From Perilla frutescens (taxonomy: Eukaryota > Streptophyta > Magnoliopsida > Lamiales > Lamiaceae): 64,000 nucleotides of DNA. Positions within the stretch are counted from its first letter, which is position 1; each line of letters opens with the position of its first letter. A program made the position numbers and the translations under genes. This document shows positions 21,728 through 33,654 of the stretch, one piece after another. The notes beneath the pieces were generated by a model. It was not told the origin of the DNA. It ran no database searches and was given only the letters and a program-made list of their open reading frames with translations. The stretch spans positions 26,247,501 through 26,311,500 of the forward strand of contig BRKX01000015.1 in NCBI GenBank assembly GCA_026008535.1, written 5' to 3'.

Positions 21728-24345
21728 ATGGTTAGACGTCGCATTATTGTACGACACAGTGGACGATGGGAGAGATCAGAATATGTAGATGGGGACGAGC
21801 AACTCGTGACGATGTCATCCGAGAAGCTGTGTTTTAGCTCACTGGTGAGGGAGGTTCACAAGTTGTTGCGGACTGACCCGAACAGGATCGACTATGAATT
21901 ATTTTACTTCACCAGCACCAATACTGGCAGACGGATCAGAGCTTCTTTGCAAGATGATGGAGATTTGCTCGATTTGCTTCACGAGCAGACTACTGAGATG
22001 GTCGTGTACGTGATTTCAAGACAGTTGGAAGGTTCTGGAGCCGGACCATCTATGAGGGACGACTATGTTCCCTACTTTCCACATGCAGAGACGCATGGTC
22101 CTACTGCAAAAGAAGAGGGAGAAGGAGAAGAAGAAGAAGAAGAAGAAGAAGAAGAAGAAGAAGAAGAAGAAGAAGAAGAAGAAGAACAAGAAGAGGTGAA
22201 TGATAGAACGAGGTTGGTGGAGTCACTGTTGACAGAATTCAGTGGCTGGCTTCGTTCTTCTGCTGATCGTACAGACATATTGCTGTGCTTGACGGGAGTC
22301 GTCCCACCATCTACCACTGGTGTTTCGTTTAGATCTGACGGGCCTTCGAGCAATTGGGTGGTTCCCCTTGCTGATTGGGACATTGCGGGCCCACTATCTT
22401 GGGATGAGGGACCAGCACCAGACTTAGATACACTGTACCAGGGAGCTATTTTTCAGACGAAGGATGATCTCGCCCTAGCGGTCGGTATCTATCACATGCA
22501 GAATCGAGTGGAGTATGTTGTGTATCGCTCGAATAGGTCACGATTGGGCTATGTTTGCAAGCATGGCGGTGATTGCCCGTTCAAGTGCTTTGCGGTTGCT
22601 GATGGGCATATGTGGAGAATATACAAGTTCAACGGCACTCACACATGCCATCTTGATATGGGTTGAATTGCTCCGCGACAGGTTCCTGCACGAGTGCTCG
22701 GAAAATACTTTGCTCGTAGATTGGTGGACGAGCGGGTTGTTCTGAAGCTGAAGGAGATGATGGCAGAGCTTGTGCGTGAGTTTGGCATCCATATCGACTA
22801 CAGCTTCGCTCTGCGCACGAGGAACATTGCCATTCAGATGGTATATGGAGACTTTGACAAGTCCTACGCGCAGTTGCCTGCTTTTCTACACACTCTGCAA
22901 TTGATGAATCCGGGGACTGTAGTAGACATGGAGATCACGAGTGATGGTCGGTTCAAGCATTCATTCCTTGCTCTCGGTGCGTGTGTCAATGCATTTATTC
23001 AGTACGCTCGTCCAGTGCTTGTGATCGATGGGACCCACCTGAAGGAAAAGAACAAGGGTGTTCTCTTTGTCGCTGTGACGAAAGACGGCAACGAACAGAT
23101 CTTACATGTTGCAGTTGGGCTCGGACCGATAGAGAACGAAGAATCTTGGATATGGTTCCTGGCCCACTTGCACATGGCTCTGGGTGACATAGATGATCTT
23201 CTCATCGTTTCGGATAAGCATCAAAGCATTAAAAATGCTGTGGAGGCCATTTTCCCGAGAGCGACGCACGGACTGTGCTACTACCATTTGAAGAATAAGA
23301 TGACGAAGAGAGAAAAACACGTGACGACGCTATTTCAGGAGGCTGCCTACGCATATCGGAGAGATACCTTCCAGGAGAGTATGTCGACGTTGGAGCAGGT
23401 CTGTCCAAATGCATATCAAAAGTTGTGTAATATTGGCCCAGTGCATTGGGCTCGTTCACACTGTCCCGTACGGCGCTACGGGTTCATGACATCTAATGCC
23501 GCGGAGAGTCTCAATGCTCGTCTGTTGTGGGCGAGGAGGTTACCTATTTGCTCGCTGCTGGAGATGTTTAGATCAATTGTTGAGCAGTGGTTCGTCGAGC
23601 GACGTGCGGAAGCACAGAGCTCAAATCATGTGTTGACTGATGGCATCGCACTGAAGCTTTCGGGGAACGTCGATAAGGGACGCTGCTATGCCGTGCGGCC
23701 CACTACATTAGCAACTTTATGGAAAGTAGAGGTTGTGAGGGAGGTCTACATGGTCGATCTTCAGAACTGGACCTGTGACTGTCGTGAGTTCGAGCTGGAC
23801 TTGATCCCCTGTTCTCACGCGGCAGCGGTCATCTGGTATGATATTTAAATGTCTATTTTTTCTTATTTTCTTACATGTAGCTAATCGAGTGTGTTGAACT
23901 TTATTTTCCCTTTCGCAGTTGTACTGGGGCGGCTATATATGATTATGTGGACAGGTGTTACAAGGCGGAGAGCTTGGTAGGCATGTATAATTCGGTCATC
24001 AGGGGTCTGCCTCATCCAGAACAATGGATTATGCCCGATACATTTGGAGCACGAGTGGTCTTGGCGCCAGAGATCAGACGACGTGCTGGGCGTCTGTCTA
24101 CATCCAGAGCTCGAGCCCCGTTTGAGGCCTCCTCCAGTGCACGGAGGTAGTTTTGCACTAGATGCCATGGACAGGGGCACAACAGGCGCGTATGCACATC
24201 CCATTTGCCTATTGGCGGTGTTGATCTGAATTCACCGCCCGAAGATGTTCCGCGGAGAAGGGCGCCGAAGAAGTGTAGCATTTGCGGTAGTACGGAGCAT
24301 ACACATCCTACATGTCCTATTCGATTGTCGGCCGACGAGCATTAG
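21728..24345 (+). pseudogene. MURA-type transposase of element A (two stops)
   Basis: Transposase of the Mutator superfamily, which would cut and join element ends in the nucleus. Two exons: 21728-23835 and 23919-24345 (donor CTG|GTATGA, acceptor TTTCGCAG), 845 codons. The ATG follows a splice acceptor directly; the same arrangement is seen at 37029 and 42823. The N-terminal ~115 residues begin MVRRRIIVRHSGRWERSEYV; a GAA-repeat codes a Glu run (about residues 132-166). Then come a MuDR DNA-binding region, the DDE domain with D434 (VIDGTH), D496 (IVSDKH) and E593 (SNAAESLN), a SWIM zinc finger (CxC at 683/685, CxH at 695/697), and two CCHC knuckles in exon 2 (CTRCHGQGHNRRVC and CSICGSTEHTHPTC). 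The frame is otherwise open but has TGA at 22664-22666 and TAG at 24148-24150. Catalytic residues remain; as it stands the protein would be cut before the DDE domain. Confidence 0.9.
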
Positions 24346-27079
24346 TCGATTAAATGAAGTTGTTGTGTTTTTATGAAACAACTTATTTTGTCATGAATCA
24401 GATTATTTTATCATTAAGCAACTTGTTTTGTCACGAGAAGTAGGCTTTCACAAAAACATTTACATTAATCAAGTTCATGTACAAAATGAACAAAAACACC
24501 ACATAATTCATAGTCTACTCATATGAACATCTTAATGTTAAGGTGTTAATGTAAGCATCTACACGGGGGGCCTCTGGATGTAAGTCAATGAATATATCCG
24601 AGCCCCTATAACCTTCTGATAATCATGTACTGCCTGCTCCGATATATCGGGTGGAGGTCCTGCACCCAATAGCCGCTCCACGTACATGCAGGCATATATC
24701 CCACAGCTCGTTGTGTCCGTCTGCACGTACTGATCCGGTATAGACTTGTCCAGGGTCATCGCAAAAGCACATCGGGGCGGCATCGGACGACCCTCCCAAA
24801 AACCGACACATATGAGTAGGCGTGGAAGTAGGCGGAGTAGGGGCATCAACTCTCTATCGCGCCTCTCGTACTCTTCGCGGTCGCCCGGATCGTCCATCTG
24901 AAATAGTAGTGAGTCATACAACTCTACTACCCAATCAGAAAAGCGGATACGAACCACTACCCAGTGCTCACCTGAGACGTCACATACCACGATAGCCTAC
25001 AACATAAAACCGGGATCATATCAAGATTAATGTCAGCAAATAATATATGACAATATATTATTTGCTTGTGAAGCTCACTTACATAATCACGCCCCTTCCA
25101 TGCCACCTCATACCGCCCATCACTGCCCTGGATCCGATGTACCAGGCCCTCTGCAGGTATCCACCGCCGGTAGTCATCGTCCCTGTATGTCGCTCTGCAC
25201 AGGGGGTCAATAGGATGAAGGATCTTCCATGCTCCGACGAGGGCCTCCTGCAAAAATTGAATCACGATTATGACTGGAGTAAAAAAAGACTAACTAACAA
25301 TGTTTTGCAAAAAACATTCAAACAAGTACTTGAACTCACATATAGATCAGTATTAGCCACTGCTGTCGGACAACCAGGGTCTCTCTTTACTCGTCGAGCA
25401 ATCACGCTCAGAAAAAAGCTCATGTGCACATCTTTCAACTCATTCCTCGGATCCTCAAGCTCGTCAAACCAGGGCTGCCGCAGGCGATCGCTGTTGAAGT
25501 AGAGCTGAACAACTGCCTCCGGACCCTGAAGTCTAAATCATGAGTAGGAGACCTGGAGGCTGCTATCATCAATGCCATTCATGAGCTGATAGGTCGCGCT
25601 AAAACCACCATGGGGTGGAGCCGAAGTGCTAGGACCCTCCTGGACTACGGTGGGCTGTGGAGCCCTCACGCCAGGTGGGCTGGGCGGCCGATGAGCTGCA
25701 CTACGGTGGCTCGGCTCCGGGCTATGGCGGGCTCTAACGTCAGACGTGGATGACCTCCGGGCACGGCTAGTCCTCCCACCTAATGCCCGATCAATAGCCC
25801 GGTCCACGTACTTCTGGACACGGGGCGCAATAGTCGTGTCAATAAGCTCCTGGACACGGGGCATCACTCGATCCACAACCCTCTAAATGAAACTCTCTGA
25901 GGACTCTCCGCTGCTCGGCGTGCGATCCCTCCTCGAACGCTTCATTCCCCAAGCTCGAGGAGGGCTCTCTGGATCAATCGAATCTGCTGTGTGCACTGGT
26001 GCATCCTCAGTGGGGGGGCGGGGCTCCAGTCTCAGTATGATCTGGCTCGTCCCTCAATGCCCGGCTACTCGAGGGTCGACTGGTCTCCTGACGGCCCGTC
26101 TGTGGTGTCCGAGCAGCTCTGGTGCCTCGTGCTGATGGAGGGACAACCTCCTCTGCCGAAGTGGAATAACAAGATGCCACATTTGCAAGCATCTTCTTCT
26201 TGTTCCCGGATCGAGCGGGAACAAATCTCACGCTCTGAGCTCCAGGCTCCAACTGCATGCTCATGTAATATGAAGTTGCCGTCTCCTCGGGAGATGGCTC
26301 CAACATAACCACACGTGACTGCATGGAAATAATAATAATATCATTAAGATGAATTAACAAATATAGATCGAAGATTCTAAATATATCAAGAAACATTAAA
26401 ACGTACCGCTCGCTGTAATAAGGTGGCTGGGTCGGTGGCAAGGAGACTGAATGTCCACCTCAAACATCGAGGCACAGTGAGTTGTCCACTATGCACACCA
26501 GCCTCACTAGCCAACTCCGGTATCACCTCACAAGCCCATACCTGTAAAGTGGATTAATGGATTAGTTACGTATTCACTTGATTTCAACTAATTTAGAACA
26601 ATTAATTTTAAACTAATTACCTGGAGTGCCCAGATCGGCCCATAAAAATGATACTGTCCCGATCCTTTCCCGTTCATAGCCTCTCGTGTCTTGGGGACGA
26701 GGCCAATGTAGTGCATCAACGACTGGTAAGAATATGCACCTCATGGAAACGAGTTCCATCGCTCCACATCCTCCGCTAGCGCCCACACCCATGGATCCAC
26801 GTACCGGTACTGATCTAGGCACAGAATCATCCGGTATACGAACAATATGTTCGCAACCTTCACATAATCCGCAGCGTCTCTGGCCATCCCCAGGTCTTTG
26901 AACCTGTCCTCCATCTATTTGATTCTCGTACGCTTCCCTTCGAATAAACGGTGGTACACAGACTCGACGGAACAATATGATCGCCATGAGGATCGAATGT
27001 CGAGCTGCCGAATCGTAAACCTGACACCAACGCGTACTCACTCAGACTGAACCGCAGCTGGGAGTGATGAATGTGAAAC

Positions 27080-29962
27080 TGTAATACCCCGAAATATTTT
27101 AGAAGGTTTAATTCAACTTATGTTACCCTCTGGTAAGTTAGAAAATAAGTTGGGTCCTTAAATGACTCAAATAAAGGAAAATCGCAGCCAGAGAAATCTG
27201 TTAAATCTAATTTGGTCAAAAATTACCTTAAAAATATGTTATGATATTTTTCTCGGGTTGATAGGAAATATTTCAAGAATCGTGCCAACCTTTGAAATTT
27301 TAAATTTCGAGTTCAAATGAACTCTTGGCACAATTTTAAGTTGGAAAATAATAAATTTAATATAAAAAGGCACATCCGTCATTATCCAATTTCTTTTTCA
27401 AAAGATAATCTTATTCTTAATTATCCTATTCTTTTTCCATCATTATCCTTTTTCTTTTATTCATTATTATCCTATTTATTTTTCCTCTATAAATAGGAGC
27501 TTAAGGTTTCATTTTTCATTCATTTTCAAAATCGAAACGCCGAGCAGCTTCCAGAGAATATACAACTCTAGTTTCCTATTTCAATTCTGAAATAGTCATT
27601 TTGAAGGTGTCAACGCGTAGATCACGAATACATGATTGAAATGATGACACGAAGGATGATCACGATGGAAAATCATCGTGACCGCTGCCAATTCCTCGGA
27701 GAAGGTACTTTCTCCGATTCTGGTCATTCGGACCGATGAATTTAGAAATTTCAAGTTCTAAATATGCTTATATTTCGATTATCTTTAATTCTACCGATTC
27801 CGATTTTTTATGTTGTGAGTTTTCGGTATTTTTCCCCGTTTTCATTTTATGTAAATCTTAGATCTACTCTTTCTGGATAGTCGTATTAGAAATCTTCTTT
27901 TTATAAATAGTCTTTGATTATTTGGATCTTGTAGTTAACCGGAATAGATTTTTGATTTCTTGTCGTTTGAAATCCGGATCCGAATATTACATTATAAATC
28001 TGCCAGTTTCGAATTTATGATCTAGCCGTTCAATCTTTGAACTGATTACACCATTAAATTCCTTATTTTCTGCACTATCAAAAATTGTACTTTTGAGCGA
28101 AAATCCAACGAGTATCGAGCTCGATCGAGACTGATACATTTTCAGCTAAAATCTGTGAATATTCTTACCGAAACTCCCGTTTCACCCATTTTGGGTCGTC
28201 AAATCAAAAAAAGTTTCTTCTCGAAAGTTGCTCGAAATAATATTTCCTATGCTCCCGTCGAATTTCGTAATTTTCGGATGAGTTTTGAATAATATCGATT
28301 ATTTAATATAAGCAGTTATTTTTATACTGGAGTCATGTGTTATCGAAAAATTCTAAAACTCTCAAACTATAGTTTTGGCATATATAGGATGGTCCTTGAA
28401 TATTTTCATAATTTTTGAACGGTTAGAAAGTGCCGTGGCACAAATCTGATAAAAATCGATTAAAATGACAAGTTTTGAAAAGAGACCCCTGTCAAATCGG
28501 TTGGTCCCAATAAATCAAGAATAATATTTTGGAATTTATTTCCTTCTTTGTCGGAATTATTCGAGGTCTCTAGAGTCGCGCAATCTATTTCTAAAAAGAA
28601 TAAAATTAAATAATAGCTCGGATTACAGTAGATTAATTTCCGAAAATATAGTAGTCGTTCTGAGCTAAAGATCGATCCTTGTAGGATTTGCGTGACTTAC
28701 GAGGAAGGTGAAGGATTGAATCTCGAGATGGTTAGAGCATCTTAGCCTAGGGGAACCAGGGAAGGACTTCTGTATGTATAAGGTGGGTTATACAATACTA
28801 TATCTTTGCAAATTGTATCTTTCGAGTTATTAAGCTCTGCTTTTGTCAAAATTGCATATGTGACTATCTGTGTTAAATATTTACATGCTACTGTATGTTG
28901 TCGGAGTCTCATAAACCAGCGCTGTGTCAATGTGAGTAGCTACAGTATGCATGCATTGTTTGTCCTGCCCTACTCCTTGTCGGTGAGACTAAAATGAAAC
29001 ACTTATTGGTTATACTCTTTGGGTATACTATGGCCATACTCAACGTTATGCGCTAGTGATGTAGTTTGGGTTGCGGGCAGTGACGGGTTATACTCTTAAG
29101 CGCTTCACGATAAAAAGTTTTGGTGAACTTAGGTTGCTTCCAACTTTTAAACCTCCTAAGCTTCACTACCTGCATGAACACAGATAGATTACTTTAATAA
29201 AATGATTTGCATAACTTAAAATTGTGAGAACTTGCCCACTGAGTGCATTAGTACTCAGCCCAAATCTTTTCAAACATTTTCAGGTCAGTAGGCTGGAGCG
29301 TGGATGTGACGAGGCTGAGATATGGGCTATTATGATTTACATATTTTTCCGTTGTCCCTTTTTGTTAGTATTCTGTTAAGAATTGAGATTTCTCACTTAT
29401 GGTATTCTTTTGCTAAATGCTAAGAACTCTAATCTTGGTATTTTGTTGATATGATTCTGCTTCTCTGATTCTGAACTTTTGTTGACTTCCTAGTTAACAT
29501 GTATCATATGCTTAGCTACATAATTATTCCAAGGGGAGGAAGTCCGTCTTTCGTTATGTCTATTTGATCATTCATTTTGGCCCATGGAAGGGCTTCATTT
29601 GTTCAGCATATTGGTGTCTGTTTCTTTTGTCGACCTATGAATGGGTCTATTAATTGTTGGTATCTGGTTATTTGTTTCCGTTTGGCCTATGAAAGGGCTT
29701 ATTGAATTGTTACAGCTTCCATTCTTCTCTTATAAGCCGTTATAAACGGGGATTCGCTCTAGTTACAGAGGTTATGCTGTCTAATTTTTCGGAAGGCATA
29801 ACCTATCTTTGGCATACTCGGTTGTTAAATTTTATTCTAAAGATTAATTTTTTTTTGGATTATCACCCCGTTGTTAATTAAACTACCCCATTTCTTTCCC
29901 GCTTCTTAATTCCCACCCCTGTGGCGTCCATTTCCACGGTCTCTCAGGACCGGGGCACTACA
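27080..29962 (+). mobile_element. Tekay/Del-type solo LTR inside the DUF1985 exon
   Basis: Starts TGTAATACCCCG and ends CGGGGCACTACA, flanked by GAAAC at 27075-27079 and 29963-29967. Length 2883 bp. A TATA box TATAAATA lies at 27488-27495 on the plus strand. It is homologous on the opposite strand to the chromovirus LTR at 48940-63659. No internal domain remains, so it arose by LTR-LTR recombination. Open frames within it are not genes. Confidence 0.95.
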
Positions 29963-30299
29963 GAAACCATGCCTCCCGCCCCACACGTGCACGATCCGGC
30001 GCGTGCACCTCAAACGTCATCAGCGCGTGTATGACCCTCTTCTGGACGTCACCACCTCTGTAGTCCAGAAAATATCCGAAACAGCCCGATCTGAATAGTC
30101 GGACGGCGTCACCACCAATCGCGAGCAGTGTGTCTCTAATCGTGTCAATAACACCTGGGATGACGTACACGACGACCGAGGTCTTCCGACTTCGTAACGG
30201 CAGTCTAACCCAATCAATCTAACAACATTTTCAAAATTAAAACTTTTAAAGTAAATTCTTTTAATATTTCATATAAATTGGAATTTTTTAAAATTTAAA

Positions 30300-31915
30300 T
30301 TTAAGCTATTAATAGAGGTAATCAATGCTATTTGAACTATTAATCGTGCAATCTTTTTAAATTTAATCGCTTATATTTGAACTTTATTATTTTATCCATT
30401 TTTCCAGTTCAATTTTACTTAATTGCTTTAGTTAGTATTAATGGTCACATCTTTAAGGATTTAATATGTTTTAGGATTTTAGGGTTTGAATGGTGGCTTT
30501 CTAGAGAAAAGGTTTTAGGGTTTTAGGGTTTGAATCGTTGCTTTCTAAGTTTTAGGGTTTTTAGGGTTTCTAGGGTTTAAAATTATTAATCGATTAGTTT
30601 GTATTTAATTAAAGTACTAATCGATTAGTTTTTTCTAAAATTATTAATCGATTAGTTTGTTTTTAATTAAACTATTAATCGATTAGTTTTTTTTAAAATT
30701 ATTAATCGATTAGTTTTTTTTTAAAAATTATTAATCAATTATTTTGTTTTTAATTAAAGTACTAATCGATTAGTTTTTTTTAAACTATTAATCGATTAGT
30801 TTGTTTTTAATTAAAGTACTAATCGATTAGTTTTTTTTAATAGATTAGATTTGTTTAAATTAATCGATTACTTTTTATAGATTAAATATTCATCGCTTAT
30901 TTAAATATTCATCTATTAGTTTTTTTTTACATTAAATACTAATGTAATAGGTTTTTTTAAACTAATCGATTAGTTTTTTTTAAAAATTAATCGATCAATT
31001 TTTTTTATAATTAATCGATTTACATTAAATATTAATCGATTAATCTTAAATTAAATAAATGGGATTTGTTTAAATTAATCGATTACTTTTTTTAGATTAA
31101 ATATTCCCCGATTATTTAAGTATTCATCAATTAGTTTTTTTTACATTAAATATTAATGCAATAGCTTTTTTTTAGAATTAATCGATTTAGTGTCTCGATT
31201 ACTTTTTTTTAATTAATCGATTAGTGCCTCGATTAATTTTGGTCTTTTTAAATTAATCGAGGAAGGCCTCTACTAGTGTTTATTTTTTAAAATTAATCGA
31301 GGCATTAATCGAGGAAGGCCTCAATTAGTTTTTGTTATTCCTCGATTATTTTTAAATTGGCCTCGATTAGTTTTGTGTGCCTGATTAACTTTAAATAGAG
31401 CCTCGATTAATTTCTAGAGCCAAGATTAATTTATAAAGCCACGATTACGAGCCTCGATTAGCATTTAACTAGCCTCGATTATCCTCTAATTACTGCTAAA
31501 TTATCCTTGATTAAATTAATCGAGCGATTATTTTTTTTTTCAATTAATCGAGGCTTCCTCTATAAGTATTAAATTAAGCTTTGATTGTTTTTTTTTAATT
31601 AGGCCTCGATTAGTATTAAATTAGGTTATTTAAACTTCTTCGATTAGTTAAGAACTAGCCTCGATTAATTATAAACGTGCCTCGATTAATTAAGAACCAG
31701 CCTCGATTAATTATGAACAAGCCTCGATTGATTATAAACGTGCCTCGATTCAGTCTAAACATGCCTCGATTAATTGTAAACATGCCTCGATTAAGTGTAA
31801 ACATGCTTTGATTAAATTAGGATTACGATTATTTCCAAAAACTAATCGATGCCAAAATTAATCAAATAATTAACTAACAATGAACAAATGTAACATCAAA
31901 TCACGATTAATAGTT
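30300..31915 (-). repeat. TAATCGAGGC / TAATCGATTA array in intron 1 of the DUF1985 gene
   Basis: The intron 31943-30219 is nearly filled by the motif. Next to exon 1 (31200-31900) the plus strand shows GCCTCGATTA, i.e. TAATCGAGGC in sense direction. At 30580-31030 the words are the palindromic ATTAATCGATTAG. Next to the array, at 30473-30577, is a TTTAGGG-rich telobox-like cluster. Confidence 0.9.
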
Positions 31916-32517
31916 TCATGAACTGTGAAAATTTAAAACCTACTTGCGAAGAAGACGTTGCCGGCTCTTGTCCTTGTCCTCCTTCCATCTCCGGCGTCTG
32001 CTCGTTCTAGTTCCACCGGCCGAGTTTCAAGAGAGAGAGAGAGAGAGACGTCGATTTCAGTTCGGCAGATTTTGAACTTTTTTTTTCCAGAAATCGGCAA
32101 GAGTAAAAGGGTGAGGGAGAAGAAGTGGTGGTTGGATAAAATGAATGGAATTTAATGCGTTTGAATTTTTTTTTAAACACAAAGAGAGAAGAGAGAATTG
32201 TGGGTGGTGGGTGGGAGAGAAAGAGTGATAATGGTATTTGGGAGAGAGAGAGAGAGAATCCAACGTTTTTTTTTAAATCTGCAAGAGAGGTAGTTGTGTG
32301 AATTAAAGTCGAAACCCTAATAATAAATATTCCATTTGCATGACCAAATTCAACTTGTCAGGAATAAGTACACATTTGGAAGAAGTTGTAAGCTTTTTCA
32401 GATATTGTGGGCCCATTGAGATAGGTTGAATTAAAAATAAATACAGATTGCCCACATAACACCCTAATTTTAAATCTTGTTGTTTTTTCCCAAATCTTAT
32501 TTGCTTTTGTCTAAATA

Positions 32518-32894
32518 AACATTTATCCCATCTTTGATCTTCAAACAATTCCACTCCATCACTACATCATTCTCACCGGAACTGGTTGGCTATAATCTTG
32601 CTTCACTACTTCTGTCTCCTGTAGATCTACTAGACTACCACATGTATGATATAACACTAATGGTCTAATGGAATATTGGAATGTACTTCAGAACTAATTA
32701 TATCATCCATATTGATTTAATGTTAAGATTAAAATTACTTATATGCATGATTATCTTAGATATATGTAACTTTTTAAGTGTTAATTGGGTGATTCACCCT
32801 CTTACCCAATTTATGAGGGAAAAATGTGAAAATCGCATCAGCATTATACCACATGTCCATATTGGTTTGTCAGCATCTTTTTTTGTCTAATTAG

Positions 32895-32954
<60 letters not shown>

Positions 32955-33300
32955 TTATTTTTTCCCCCCTGTTACTCGAGAGTGTAAGAGAATGTTAATG
33001 TGAACGTGACATCCAAGAAAGCCAAATTATAACCCACAATGTATCATTTTCGTAAGAATATTGTGAATTAGATAGAAACCACACGACATAGTGGTAACAA
33101 TATTTGAACTTGGGAACATCTATATTTAAATCGACATTGAATGTGACAAAATCAAAATGCTAGGGATAGAAGTTGTGCCTGTCAAGTCGCTGTTGTTTTT
33201 ATTAAATATTTTTCTCAGAATTTGGACGTTAAATCACATCATTTCAAACTTCATTCAGATGAAAACACATTATCCAATCTGTCTATATAGATACCCCTTA
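32518..33300. other. Non-coding DNA upstream of the HIPP gene
   Basis: No gene is seen. It contains a long (ATT)n microsatellite at 32885-32955. The stretch near 32545-32585 (AATTCCACTCCATCACTAC) vaguely resembles the complement of a SINE A-box region, which would fit element A having inserted into the SINE at 19218. Confidence 0.5.
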
Positions 33301-33301
33301 A

Positions 33302-33384
33302 ACCAATCGGACGCACCCTCTATAAACAGGAAGAAGTTTCTCTCTCCTCTTCTCTTCTCACTTTCATTTTCATGGTCAGTTTTT

Positions 33385-33421
<37 letters not shown>
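33302..33421 (+). promoter_or_regulatory. HIPP gene core promoter and (CT)n 5' leader
   Basis: A CCAAT box (ACCAATCGG) at 33302, TATAAA at 33321-33326, a pyrimidine-rich start region from about 33350, then a (CT)n run at 33389-33420. CT-rich leaders just past the TATA box are common in plant genes. Confidence 0.6.
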
Positions 33422-33423
<2 letters not shown>

Positions 33424-33654
33424 TTTTTCTCTCTGCGTTCTGTGTATGTTTTTTATTCTCTACACACACTTTGTCTTGGAATTTACCGCCTTATTTGCAC
33501 CTTCACCCCTCAAAATTTAAATGCTCTCAAGAACCCCCCACATTTCTTTATGAGAGGAAATGAATTTGAACGAGTGTGAAAAAAGATACAAGAATCTGCA
33601 CTAACTTTTAGCTGCATCTTTTTGTAGGTTACATTTCCAAACAGCACTGAAGAA

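Larger units (their letters stand above)
24559..31988 (-). pseudogene. VANC-like DUF1985-Ulp1 (C48 peptidase) gene of element A, disrupted
   Basis: Exons read from splice signals (minus): 31988-31944 (15 codons, MEGGQGQEPATSSSQ), 30218-29963 joined to 27074-26621 (DUF1985; separated by a solo LTR), 26541-26407, 26318-25340, 25247-25083, 24996-24559. DUF1985 shows FRSGCFGYFLDY and, past the LTR, LRFSLSEYALVSGLRFG. The C-terminus is a Ulp1-type cysteine protease with His (GEHWVVV), Asp (ELYDSL), Gln and Cys (QTDTTSCGIYAC) all present. DUF1985 proteins of Arabidopsis VANDALs (VANC) act as sequence-specific anti-silencing factors; a fused Ulp1 domain is known from Kaonashi-type MULEs. Breaks: LTR insertion, a frameshift near 26968, TAG at 26915-26917, TGA at 26741-26743, a frameshift in a C-run near 26010, TAG at 25883-25885 and TGA at 25538-25540. 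The last three exons are open. Confidence 0.85.
19285..32517 (+). mobile_element. VANDAL-like Mutator element A (MURA + DUF1985-Ulp1), ~13.2 kb
   Basis: A candidate 9-bp duplication GTCTAAATA lies at 19285-19293 and 32509-32517. The imperfect ends align over about 55 bp: left GGGAAAAAATAACAAC ... GTTTGTTAGGCAATTTGTAC, right (complement) GGGAAAAAACAACAAG ... GTTATGTGGGCAATCTGTAT. Inside, a MURA transposase gene (+) and a DUF1985-Ulp1 gene (-) converge. Dense arrays of TAATCGAGGC-type words occupy the left subterminal region and the first introns of both genes. Gene content and motif-rich non-coding DNA match VANDAL/Kaonashi-type MULEs. A Tekay-type solo LTR is nested at 27080-29962. Boundaries are inferred. 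Confidence 0.75.

Noticed and set aside
25047..25502. Plus-strand frame of 151 codons
   Set aside because: Antisense to the Ulp1 exons of element A; no domain of its own.
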